64,000 bases of DNA from Fasciola hepatica (lineage: Eukaryota > Platyhelminthes > Trematoda > Plagiorchiida > Fasciolidae): positions 2,486,001 through 2,550,000 of the forward strand of contig CANUEZ040000002.1 of assembly GCA_948099385.1 (NCBI GenBank). The letters run 5' to 3'. Each line of letters begins with the position of its first letter. The first letter of the stretch is position 1. A program made the position numbers and the translations under genes. This document shows positions 11,101 to 20,030 of this stretch, one piece after another. The notes under the pieces are model-generated. The model did no database searches and was not told where the DNA came from. It saw only the letters and a list, made by a program, of their open reading frames with translations.

Positions 11101-14100
11101 AGAAAAGTCACAATCTTTGAGGTTTAAATAGATGTACTGGTCCACGTACGTTTGATGTAAGTGAGATAATCAAAGAATCTGACGGCTTACTGATTCATCC
11201 TCAAGGACATCGTCGTGATCATTTGATGGAGCAGTTGAGGAATAATTTAGTTGGCCCACTTTTACAGTGGGTCTTCCGAATGTACATACAGGAGAACCGA
11301 TACAAGTAGATACCATTCTTCATCAGAAATGGGGATCATGTGGGAGATAGGTTGTCTGAAAGGGCACAAGGCTCCTGGACGAGATGATTTCGCTCCTTCC
11401 TTTTCAAGGATGAACGTAGAACTTTGGTTTCGGAATTACCAAAACTCCGGATAAATTGGGATAGCGAGCAGATTCCGAAGGAATTGCGAGTCAGTGATTG
11501 TTGTGATTTACAAGAAAGGCAGTAGGTCCTGTTGTAAGAACAACAAAGGAGTTAGCTTGATAAGTATCGCATGCAGTTGTCCACAGATGGTCCGATCCCC
11601 GTGAAAGTTGTCTGCGTGAGAATCAAGCTGGTTTCAGACCCAACTAAAGTTGTATCGACCACATCTTTACTGTTCGTCAAATTTTAGAACATAGATCCAC
11701 AATCTCTGTGTTTCCTGATTTGAGAACTGCATTGGACTTAGTTGGCCGCATAGTTCTTTGGCTGTGCCTCTCATTAGAGAGTGTACGAGATAAATCTATT
11801 TTTCTTTTCAAATCGTTGTATGCGAATAGCCGAAGCCCCATTCGTGAACCCGGCGATCTTTCACCCGAGTTCACCACGAGAAATGGTGACGGTCAGGGTT
11901 GTCCCCTATCGCTTTTCTTTTTCAGTTTTGTAATTGAAATGGTTCTTGAGATAGCCCTATCCTCGTGTGAGGGTTGTGGCATCGATCTTTGCTGAATCAG
12001 TAAACTGTTTAACTTTGAATACGCGGACGATATTGTTATTCTGAGCGAAGGTCCAGGTGAGTTGCAGGCTCTCTCCTAGATAGCCTAAAACAGTGCAGCC
12101 ATGTTTGTGGTGCGTTTTGCACGTTCAAAGTGTAGAATACTGTTGTAGGACTGGGTTGCTCTACACCAGACCTTGTGTTGGCAGGGGAAGCTCTAGCTGA
12201 GGTAGATACATTTTATTTCCTGGGCAGTTCCATTTTGCCAGCTGGTCAGATATCGAACGTCGTGTTGTCGCGCAAGCCGAAGGCGTGGTTGACTTTTGTC
12301 AACTTGAAATATCTATAGCACTGGCGCGACATGAAGTGATGTGGCTTGATGTAGCGACCAGCGGTTTAGTTGAGTCCGATTTCCTTCTTTTGCTGCATGA
12401 TTTCCTTTTTATTGCTTTGTTTTAGTCGGTTTTTGATTTTATGGTTCTATTCCTTTTGCCCTTGACTTCACGATGCCGCGTCGTAGCAATCAAAAGCAGA
12501 GCACAGAAAAGCGAAGCTAGTTTTGTAATTTACTGAAATAGGTGATAATGTTCGTTTTACTCTTTTATTTGTCTACGTTGTATCTGTTCACGTACGTAGC
12601 AGTTTGTTGTATATGTCAGGCATGTGCAACCATCGTTCAATCAAAGTTTTATCCGGCTGTATCAAGATTGTCTGACTATCTGAATCCGGGTACACATGAT
12701 ACTTTTGTTATCATGCACCTGGCTCATGCGTACGAATAAGTCAATGCCCTGAACATCTCTGATGACGGATTTCCGTGGGTTTCGCTCAGCGGCAAGAAAT
12801 GCTGTTTTTGCTCAATCGACGCGCAGTTTAGTTTCAACTTTGCTCTGACCGTTTGTTGTATGGTGGATCCGAGATTTAGCCGTTGACGCGGATAGAGCAT
12901 GTCGCGTCTTTGGAGGTCGTGAAGATCCTGATTTTTGTGGGATTGTTCTGCTGGCCGATTACTTCGTTGTCGCGTCCGATGGGGTTGAGTACCGACTGCA
13001 GACCGTTGGGCTCATCCCCAGAAGGACTAGTCCCCAGCAAAATCACGACTCCCAACCGAAGGTACCAAGCTAAGTTGAATTCTTCGGTAGCCGCTGAGCA
13101 CACGACTACACACCTGGTTGGCTGGGTACTGTTCTGATTGTTGAATGAAGAGCTATGGCGCACCATGCCGCATATAAACTGAATCACTACAACAACGAAC
13201 ATATGAGTGAGCGAGAGCAATCCCCCATCAAATTACAGACTCTGTTGATGTGTATTTGATTTTTAGTGGTTTGAAAGCAAAGCGGTTCAATACAATTGCC
13301 TGATGTGGAAAGAGTGTGGGTACATGCGCGTGAAAATATTGCGCACCTTCGTGTATGCGCATGGAGTGACACAGTTTCAGAGCCGAAATAGGATTGATTG
13401 CGTGCTGACGTGTCAGATCGATAGACAGACTGAATCAACAAGTTGACGCCAGTAAAGTGCCTCGCTCTTGCTTTTTAAATGGAAATAATTGCTTATTAGT
13501 CAAAATTAAGCTAGTTCTGACTCACTTTAATGTGTTGTGCAACTTGCGCGTTTTGTTTGCGAATCGTCTTGTACTTACTTCACGTGTTCTGGGCTGGACC
13601 AGTAATACCAGGAAGAAAACCTCTTTGCCTACGAACCACTTCATTGTGTTAGTCCAGTGATGCTTAGTGGCCCAACTGTTTTCGGGGTCCGTTTCTTCTG
13701 ATGGGTTGGTGGTACAGACAACCCTGCTTGACGGACTTCTTTTATCAACTGGTCGATCCGCTCGCAAGTCAAGTAGATGCTTTATGCATCCTGAAGAGTG
13801 AATATCCAAAGCTGTCGATCGCACTTCTGTTGTCTCCAATATTGACCTCGATTCTGGACAGGCGTGTGACTCGTGTGGCTCGCAGTGATGGTGCATTTTT
13901 GCCAACAAAGGCAGACGGTGTGCCGGCGACGGATCCGTTTCAGTTACCTGTCTGCTGGCCTAGTTTGATGGGAAGCAAAATAACAAAATGAAGGAGATTG
14001 ATATTCTGTATGGATTTCGTGTGCTCGCATTTGTCTGTCACGGCTCAGTGCACGCTGTTAGACAATAGTTAAGAATTGGCTCGTGGTACCAGCCCCTAAC

Positions 14101-15663
14101 CCAGGCCTCAGGGGTCAGCCAGTTCAAAAATTAAAATTACATGGAATTTTGATGTGATGTATTTGATGGCATTATAGCCCTGTGGTCTCGGGGAAAACCT
14201 CCAATCTGACGGTTTGTGTGACACAAATCCACCGGAAGAAATCTTGCTTCTGTTGAAAGATGAAGGAATCTTTGAAGTGATCACGAAATCTTCTGAACAA
14301 AGACCCAAGTTCGCTGACAATATATCGACTGTCAATTCAGCCTATCTGTATCCGGGACACATGTTATTCAGGACTGAAAGTGTAGCCAGGCAGGTGTAGA
14401 TGGTTCACGCAGTTGAACGAAGTTCAACCACTTGGGTAGAGTGTCATTCTAGCAACCCAGTCAGCCCGGCAAAGACCCAAGCCAATAGAATGCATGCGTG
14501 ATTGTTTCGAGAAATTTCTGTCGGCACTCTAAACGCCATGTTGTCACTTCTGCCATATACTCTGCTTCAGTTCCGTTAGATTTTTCAAAGTAGTAATCTC
14601 ACAATTTTGTGCCACAGATTTGGTTGCTGCTTCGCAGCATCGAGTGGTGAGTGAAACAAATGGGAGCATCAGGAGAAAACAAACAAGAAAATTCGTTATC
14701 GAAAATCATGAAGATATTCGAGTTCAACTTCGTCACTGACGGCGACACTTGACCATTTCATGAAAAGATCTTCAGCCACTTAGTAGGAGGTCTATCTCAT
14801 GGAACCCGATTCGAAAGCCTTCCACGTCTTCCCCTGCCAGGTGCACCGGTGAAGGTCCGCACACGTTCTGGCCACGTCATGAACTGACAAGCTCGGTCCA
14901 TCTTTCAACCACTGGCAGCCTCGGAAAACAATCTGCACTAAACGAGTTTATCTTCGGGCACGCATGTCGTGTTCCAAATACCCTAGCCTATTTAGGCTGA
15001 GCTTGTCCCAGAAACCAACCTGTGGTTCGCAATACCATATGACTAAACTCAGTATCGCTGATAAGACATTCTCTCCATTTTTCGAGCGCGCTTTGTTTCA
15101 GTTATTGAACTTTCTACGTTGATTCTCGGAATTTCTCCCCGTAGATTAAATCCAAGCTAACATGTCGTACAGGAGCATATCTGTTTAACGACTGTTCCTT
15201 ACGGTCCCTACGGTTTCCGGTTCGAATCTTGTCACCATTGCTCACTTCCATTACCCAGCAACTTTTAAGTGACCTCGGGCTCCCATCATGACAAATTGTA
15301 CCTTTTCCGTGTGCTTATTAAAAATGATGTAAAACATCGCGATTTTAACTACCCCGTAGAAACACGGTGCTTTTTGCCAATCTCCTTGTTGTTTTGCAAG
15401 ATTACAACATTTCCTTGGTGATCCGACTTTATTGTGCGATATACCATTTTCAGGCAAAATACGAAGTTGAACGAGAAAAAATGATTCGTGAAGGCCTGAT
15501 ACACGACAACTCGAGTTCATCTTCCACCTCGGATCCGAAAATCGTCACCGGTTCTTCCATCACAGATTCAGGTAAACCGAGAGTCCCATTCCCTGTTCGT
15601 CCGACATTGGAGACTGTTCCGGGAGAGGGAATAGCCTCAGGGAAGAAGTTCCGCTCAGAGTAG
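823..15663 (+). CDS. NDUFAF2: NDUFAF2-like complex I assembly factor (three coding exons: 823-1018, 7414-7544, 15454-15663)
   Basis: The spliced product resembles NDUFAF2 (mimitin, B17.2L), a mitochondrial matrix factor that helps assemble NADH:ubiquinone oxidoreductase (complex I) and is related to the structural subunit NDUFA12. Three exons join at consensus splice sites with matching phases (phase 1, then phase 0) and give about 178 residues, close to the roughly 169 of the human protein as I recall it. The N-terminal part has the family pattern V-G-T-D-x-x-G-N-R-F-F. The middle exon has P-E-W-Y-A-W-L-R followed by P-P-D-E-A-E-I, matching the family's E-W-x-A-W-I-R...P-P-T-x-E-E-I signature. 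The C-terminal part is low-complexity, Ser-rich and hydrophilic, as in relatives. The two introns are about 6.4 and 7.9 kb and hold LINEs, a Gypsy fragment and SINE pieces. The odd point is the start: no in-frame ATG precedes the conserved region. No canonical AATAAA was seen in the 340 bp after the stop. Confidence 0.88.
1880..4763 (+). mobile_element. RTE-like LINE, internally deleted and decayed, in NDUFAF2 intron 1
   Basis: A non-LTR retrotransposon reads on the + strand through many stops and frameshifts. An APE-type endonuclease begins near 1975 (G-T-F-N-V-R-T-L), with G-D-F-N-A-Q near 2445 and Q-I-D-Y-I near 2655. A reverse transcriptase follows at about 3361-3895, with G-F-H-P-G-R-G-C-I-D-Q and the palm motif L-K-G-A-F-D-S-V. 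At about 3895 it jumps directly to the C-terminal region (F-x-L-P-W... out of frame, then Y-C-A-T-V-R-S-V-L-L-Y-S-C-E-T-W), so motif C and the thumb are missing. The C-terminal part runs to about 4557, then a 3' UTR and a GAT-rich tail at 4743-4763. It is not functional. Confidence 0.85.
5060..5200 (+). mobile_element. LINE C-terminal fragment
   Basis: Short plus-strand remnant reading H-L-G-H-G-T-L and P-S-T-Q-W-L-S-G-W-E-D-M-A, with the order and wording seen at the C-terminal end of the RTE-like elements here (compare P-S-T-S-W-L near 4468). No RT core is present. Confidence 0.45.
5965..6165 (-). mobile_element. LINE C-terminal fragment
   Basis: The minus strand reads R-R-V-L-G-T-N-S-R-P-L-N-E-V followed by H-R-L-R-W-L-K-N-V-L-R-M and G-W-K-K-R-R-G-G. 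This is the conserved post-RT region of RTE-like elements (compare R-L-R-W-L-G-H-V-L-R-M near 16480). It is truncated on both sides. Confidence 0.65.
6770..7091 (+). mobile_element. LINE 3' end (solo) with conserved 3' tail
   Basis: The stretch carries a LINE 3' region. It ends in a block beginning GTAGCAACCGAAACCAGAGC at 7028 and closing with a TGAACTGAAATGAACT-type tail. The same terminal block recurs near 8007, 12484 and 63724. Only the 3' end is present, as expected for a severely 5'-truncated insertion. Confidence 0.6.
7414..7544 (+). CDS. NDUFAF2: NDUFAF2 middle exon
   Basis: Acceptor TGTGTATTTCAG|AT follows a pyrimidine-rich stretch, and the donor is TTGGAG|GTTTGT. The first two bases complete a Gly/Asp-type codon with the single G left by the previous exon, giving S-G-D-F-P at the junction. 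This matches the Gly-Asp before the conserved Trp motif in relatives. The exon contains the diagnostic E-W-Y-A-W-L-R and P-P-D-E-A-E-I motifs and ends on a codon boundary. Confidence 0.9.
7840..8085 (+). mobile_element. second LINE 3' end (solo), same terminal block
   Basis: It ends with GGTAGCAACCAAAACC at 8006 followed by a GAACTAAACTAAATTA tail, matching the block at 7028. The region upstream also has the CAGT/TGTTTTCG-type 3' UTR shared with the copy at 6900-7027. It lies just after NDUFAF2 exon 2. Confidence 0.55.
8119..8167. repeat. (TA)n microsatellite
   Basis: About 49 bases of alternating T and A. The right edge is exactly where the minus-strand LINE reverse transcriptase stops (…L-Y-A-N-N-R). 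Confidence 0.95.
8168..10110 (-). mobile_element. RTE-like LINE, endonuclease plus N-terminal half of RT, 3' end missing
   Basis: Read on the minus strand, the endonuclease begins near 10090 (F-T-V-R-K-L-C-Q-T-G-Q-Q). It continues with C-C-V-P-E-T-R-I-Q-D, G-D-F-N-A-Q-I-G near 9630 and Q-I-D-Y-I near 9420. The RT starts near 8776 with E-M-E-I-M-R-E-F-G-Y-L-K, then P-I-Y-K-K-G-D-K-S-S-C and the palm motif M-K-A-V-F-D-S-V-D near 8275. The element stops abruptly at the (TA)n tract, so motif C, thumb and 3' UTR are absent. Loss of the 3' end is unusual, since target-primed insertion normally truncates the 5' end. Stops and frameshifts are present. Confidence 0.85.
10190..10300 (-). mobile_element. 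SINE family 1, partial inverted copy
   Basis: The reverse complement matches the body of the tRNA-derived SINE at 17815-17960: the CTGACCTA...GGGACC...GGTTCT...TCTCAGGGTCTGGTTG...GTGGGCCTTYGTGGCTA stretch. The tRNA-like head is not seen. Confidence 0.6.
10380..10722 (-). mobile_element. Ty3/Gypsy integrase C-terminal fragment
   Basis: The minus frame reads R-F-D-K-R-N-H then L-V-K-V-Y-N-H-S-K-S and K-F-R-A-R-W-N-G-M-Y-T-I-V-E. This is the pattern of the beta-barrel region after the catalytic core of Gypsy integrases (Y-D-x...G-D-x-V-W/K-V-Y-N...K-F-x-x-x-W-x-G-P-Y-x-I-V). A second frame carries parts of the same match, so frameshifts are present. No LTR was identified. Confidence 0.6.
10814..12545 (+). 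mobile_element. RTE-like LINE copy A, endonuclease deleted
   Basis: It starts with about 100 bp of LINE 5' UTR (CATCACGACGAGACTG at 10823), also seen at 23617. It then jumps at about 10912 straight to the linker before the RT, so the endonuclease is missing. The RT region has stops and frameshifts: E-M-G-I-M-W-E-I-G-C-L-K near 11330, C-I-D-H-I near 11655, G-D-G-Q-G-C-P-L-S near 11887, Y-A-D-D near 12020. From about 10917 to 12232 it is nearly identical to 25468-26783 (about 22 differences counted by eye). The end carries the GTAGCAATCAAAAGCAGAGC tail block at 12484. Confidence 0.85.
12550..15453. other. remainder of NDUFAF2 intron 2
   Basis: No coding feature is recognised. There are open stretches at 13522-13908 on the minus strand and 13701-13991 and 14214-14399 on the plus strand, but none shows a motif I can name. 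A GT/AC-rich stretch lies at 13300-13440. A tRNA-B-box-like GGTTCGAATCT sits at about 15220 without a matching A box. Confidence 0.4.
15454..15663 (+). CDS. NDUFAF2: NDUFAF2 last coding exon
   Basis: Acceptor CCATTTTCAG|GCA keeps phase 0 with the previous exon. The frame continues A-K-Y-E-V-E-R-E-K-M-I-R-E-G, helical and charged like the region after the Trp motif in NDUFAF2. It then runs through a Ser-rich linker and a basic C-terminus to TAG at 15661-15663. Confidence 0.82.
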   Translation, partial: AKYEVEREKMIREGLIHDNSSSSSTSDPKIVTGSSITDSGKPRVPFPVRPTLETVPGEGIASGKKFRSE

Positions 15664-16008
15664 ATCCAGTCATCCCAGGAAACCGGTTGTGCTCAGAATG
15701 AATGCAAAGTGGTGAAAATCGCCCCGCTTGTCTTGATGCCTCTCTAATGTGGTTTGTTTCGGAACGCTAGTGATTTTCCTCCTTCTCATGTAATGCTCGC
15801 AAGTACACAGTTTACTCGCAGTTGATCACTTCTCTCTATTGGTGTGTGGGTTTCTTGATAACGGGATGTGTTAATTACGAATCGTAATTCGTGTTTGTCC
15901 TTTTGTCTTCTGTTTTGTTACTTATTAGTAGTGAGTACATGCATCGTGAACCCCGGACATTCGTAATGTATTTTCCCTGTTTCTAAGGTATCGTTATTAT
16001 TATCGTTA

Positions 16009-16690
16009 TCGTACAGCGGTAAATAGTAGGGCAAGCCCCACTGACCACTGCCTTTCTCACCATGTTGCACGTTGAATTAGAAAGTATGAATATACAAGAT
16101 GGAGAGGGAGTGGACCTACACGGGTGGGAAAAGGAAAGAATACCCTAGTAGCCAACACACGGAATACACAGTCTAACTGTACAAACGCACATCGATCAAT
16201 CATTCCGATTCGATAGAAAGTGACAACACGATCGCCACTGCTCGCGGTTCGCTGCCATATCCTTCAGTGTCTCCAGCCAACTGGTAGACGGATCTTTTGG
16301 ACCCCAACCACGAAGACGTGAAGCACCTACTTTTCCAAAGTTTGTTGTACATTTTCTCATTCCTCGCTGCCACGTCATCTGTTGACCTCCACGTGGTTTC
16401 TTCCACTCCCTAGGAGGGGCGGAGAATAGGACACGATACGGTAGACGTGTGCTTGCCATACGTAACACGTGTCCCAACCAACGAAGTCTACTAAGCTGGT
16501 TACGCTGTGACAGAACGTTCTCTGAATTAGTACCCAATACTCGCTTTCTGACCTCATCGTTGCTTACTCGGCTATTCCACCCAATCATAGCGATACTACG
16601 TAAACATCGATGGCCGAAAACCTCAAGAAGACGAATATCTTCAGCACGCAGACTCCAAGTTTAGCAACCATACAACAAAACTGTGATACC
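16009..16690 (-). mobile_element. RTE-like LINE 3' fragment with ATT/GAT tail
   Basis: The minus strand encodes the C-terminal region (L-R-A-E-D-I-R, R-L-R-W-L-G-H-V-L-R-M, P-S-T-S-W-L-E-T-L-K, R-S-C-C-H-F-L). It then carries the 3' UTR shared with 4558-4740 and a tail of ACGATAACGATAATAATAACG-type repeats at 15990-16012. It begins only within the C-terminal region, so it is strongly 5'-truncated. It lies about 350 bp after the NDUFAF2 stop in the opposite orientation. Confidence 0.85.
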
Positions 16691-17229
16691 TTCTAAGGTA
16701 TCACATCAGTTTATACTTGAGTTTCATGGTACTTATTACATGAACAGTTCACGTATTTGTTCATAACCTTGTTTTCCCGAAGGTCTACACTTTTACTGTT
16801 ATATAATCTTTCTGAGTGTTTCATTTGTACTGCCGAGCGGAGGCTCGAACTCCCAGTCTTATCGTTTCTGTCAGTGCACTCCACTATTAGCCGTCATACG
16901 TCAACGGCATTAACAGATCTAGTGCCGGATTCGCCTATTCATGTTGGCACGTACTCTTGTTTACTCCACAGACTTAGCTTATTTGTACTTATTTGTTAAT
17001 GACACTTTTTACCATTGCAACCACAGTCCAATTCACGCGTTTGCTATAACACCACCTATTGATGCCAATCAGCTCTGGTTCCGCCACACTTATTGTGACT
17101 ACTGATGACCCAACGGGGGCACATTGCATATATATTGACAAGATGTCCTACACTGAATTGCCTGTATGCCTTTTTCTGAATGCTGCTGAAGGGTCGTGGC
17201 CCATCGCGACTAGGACTGACTGCACTTTC

Positions 17230-17320
17230 GTGGAAAACGGGTAACCATGATCTTGAGACTGGGACTGGAGAACCACTTGAGGTCCCAAACCGTCAGGTGT
17301 CACGCAGTGGGCTGGGCATC
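17230..17320 (-). mobile_element. SINE family 1, partial inverted copy
   Basis: GAGACTGGGACTGGAGAACC followed by ACTTGAGGTCCC...CAGGTG is the reverse complement of the family body seen at 17815. Its ends are not clear. Confidence 0.45.
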
Positions 17321-17494
17321 ACTGGAGTGCTTTGTGTAGTGTGGTCCCGAACATCGTACCTCGAACTTGGTAATATGCAATTTACACCAGTTGAATACCA
17401 TCGATCGCATCACTCCATGTCATTATGATGGTGGCACGATATTCGAGCCCCTACAGACACCGGTTACATCCGGGGTAGACAGCAGTCAGCTGTC

Positions 17495-17765
17495 GCATGC
17501 CTGACCTACGGAGACCTTTTGTAGTTCTCCATTCCAACCCTCAGGTCAAGAGAACGGGTTATCTCTTCAAGGCCTAGGGCTTTATCTCGTTCACTGCACT
17601 CATGTGCAAGTATGTGATGAAAAAATATTTCATCCTTGTCAAGAATCATCAGTGATGCCTGTCCACCGTGTCTCAAAGGAGACTCAAACCCGTGGTGCGA
17701 TAGGATTCCCATGCTTTTACCGTTAGGATATCTCTGGGGCTGACTCACATCGGTTTGTTTCATGT
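17495..17765 (-). mobile_element. SINE family 1, copy with tRNA-like head
   Basis: The minus strand starts with a tRNA-like head near 17755. It has an A-box-like TATCCTAACGGTAAAAGC and a B-box-like GGGTTTGAGTCTCC at about 17686-17699. The body then runs to the CTGACCTA motif near 17500 (given on the + strand). The body is shared with copies at 10190, 17815 and 25255. Such elements are transcribed by RNA polymerase III and mobilised by LINEs. Confidence 0.6.
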
Positions 17766-17814
17766 CAGCAAAATATGGTCCTAATTAGAGAATATTATTG
17801 TATCTTTCTTGATG

Positions 17815-18000
17815 ATCCGCTGTAGTCCAGCTCGTTACCACATCTGACCTACTGGAACCTTATGAGGTTCTCCACTCCGAATCTCAGGGTCTGGTTGGCC
17901 GTTATTCCTCCTAGTGTAGTGGGCCTTTGTGGCTATAGGTTGTATACCCTTTCCACTGTACTCATGCGCAGGCATGTGATAAAAAATTCTTGAATGAACA
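17815..18000 (-). mobile_element. SINE family 1, second copy, head missing
   Basis: Body-only copy in the same orientation as the one ending at 17765, about 50 bp away. It shares the CTGACCTACTGGAACCTTAT and CTCAGGGTCTGGTTGGC stretches and the GTGATAAAAAATT segment. The tRNA-like head is absent. Confidence 0.55.
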
Positions 18001-19073
18001 GGCGCATAAGTGACAAACAGAACAAGAATGATAATCCTACAAGCGGCAATGTGTATCTTTAGCGTGACTTAGCTTGATGAATACAGGCAGACACATCATA
18101 ACCAATGAGGAATAAGGTCAACAGATATCGCAATAGGCAACAGATAATGAGAATCGAGCTCACTGTACTCTCAGTGTTGGGGTGAGTAATGCTCTACAGG
18201 TTTTCCCCTCTCAAACAAGCTGCGCCGCGATCTTGATTGTCAGCCCAATGCATTTCTGGTTAAGAATAACGCAACGCACTTGTGGAACGATATAACTCGG
18301 CTGTGCCACGACGGTAAAACCTGTGACTGAGGATAGAGAGGGGTTCCCACCGAGGCGCTTCTAAATCTTTTACATCAAGGTGGTTTTCTCAACGGATTTT
18401 GACAGAGAAACAATGGAACTGCAGGCAGCTTATCAGTCGAGCGTGTACTTGCGACATCCGTCTTTTTCGTTTGTATACCAGTACTGGCTCGGTCATAATT
18501 GTCAGAATAATCACGTTTGATTTTTTACTGTTCTTTCACTGTTCTGTCTTTCCATTTTTGTGACACGATTTACATCATTTCTGTTTGAGCTACGCTGAGC
18601 GATCACAAGCAAAATTCGAGCACTTGATTGCCGGTAATGTGGCTAGTGAAACCGAAATGAACTGAGTAAAATTTGTTGGAAAAACTATTCTTTTTACGTT
18701 TTCATCTGGTCGACGATGTCTGCTTATCATGTCACGTTGAGGTGAGTTCGGATAAGTCTGTCGATCTAAAACTCGAGACTGTGAGATGAGTCCGCTGCAG
18801 GGGAATACTTTATTCTTGTGTCATCTTAGGTGAGCGTATATTCAATTTGTAGTGGGTCTCGCTCAACACTTACAGTTGATACACTCACATAATCCGTATA
18901 ACGTGCTCCGACGGGTCAGTGATAAACTCGCAGATTGATGGAAATCGTTCGCATGGGGGTAAGGAACCGGAATCGCACTACTACTGCGGTCAATTTTTAG
19001 TGATGAATAGTATTCCAAAATCTCCCGGCTCATTATCGCGCACGACATTTTGGCATTTAACGAGGTTCTCTTC
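18001..19073. other. no recognisable feature
   Basis: I see no gene, LINE protein similarity or tandem repeat in this stretch. The only ORFs are short and overlap one another on opposite strands. Confidence 0.4.
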
Positions 19074-20030
19074 ATCATCATCGTACGGCGTTAAACAGCA
19101 GGGCAAGCCCTACTGAACGCTGCCTTTCTCGAAATGCAGCACATTAAATTAGAAAGTGTGAATATACAAGATGGACAGAAAGTGGACCTACACGGGTGGG
19201 AAAAGGGAAGAATGCCCTAGTAGCCAACACACGGGATACACAGTCTAACTGTGCAAACGCACATCGATCAATCATCCTGATTCGGTAGAAAGTGATAACA
19301 CGATCGCCACTGTTCATGGTTCGCTGCTATATTCTTCAGTGTATACAGCCAACTGGTTGACGGATCATTTGAACTCCAACCACGAATACGTGAGACAACT
19401 ACTTTTCCTAAGTTCACTGCACATTTTCTCATTCCCGTTTGCCACGTCATCCGTTAACTTCTACGTAGTTTCTTCCACTCCCGAGGAGGAACGAAGACTA
19501 TAGCATGGTACGGTAGACGAGTGTTTCCCATACTTAACACGTGTCCCAACCAACGAAGTCTACTAAGTCGGATACGCTGTGACAGAACGTTCTCTCAACT
19601 AGTACCCGATACTAGATTTCTGACCTCAGCATTGCTCACTCGCCTATTCCACCCAATTCTAGCGATACTACGCAAACATCGGTGGTTAAAAACCTGAAGA
19701 CAACGAATGTCTTCCGCACGCAGACCCCAAGTTTCACAGCTATACAACAAAACTGAACGCACCGTGGCACAGTATACATGACCTTTCAACTTTAGTGAAA
19801 TATCAGGTTGGCGCCACAAGTGCTTCAGTCCAGCATACGCCGCTCGAGCCCTCGATATGCGCGTGCTCATCTCTACCACATTTCTCCCATCCGTCGTCGT
19901 GCTACTGCCAAGGTAGGTGAAGTGGTAAACGATTGCCAGCACCTCCCATCGAGCATCAAGCTCGGAATCGTTGAAGTCCAGTCTTGGAATATCACTTTAC
20001 ACTTCGAAGGTTCTCTTACTTGAGACTGTA
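19074..20030 (-). mobile_element. RTE-like LINE 3' fragment with GAT tail
   Basis: The minus strand reads Y-L-G-S-S-T-T-T-D-G-R near 19905, then A-A-Y-A-G-L-K-H-L-W, V-R-S-V-L-L-Y-S-C-E-T-W-G and S-T-S-W-L-Y-T-L-K. A 3' UTR very close to that of the element at 1880-4763 follows, with a CGATGATGATGAAGAG-type tail at 19068-19083. The C-terminal protein is almost the same as that at 3947-4132, so the two copies belong to one subfamily. Confidence 0.87.
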
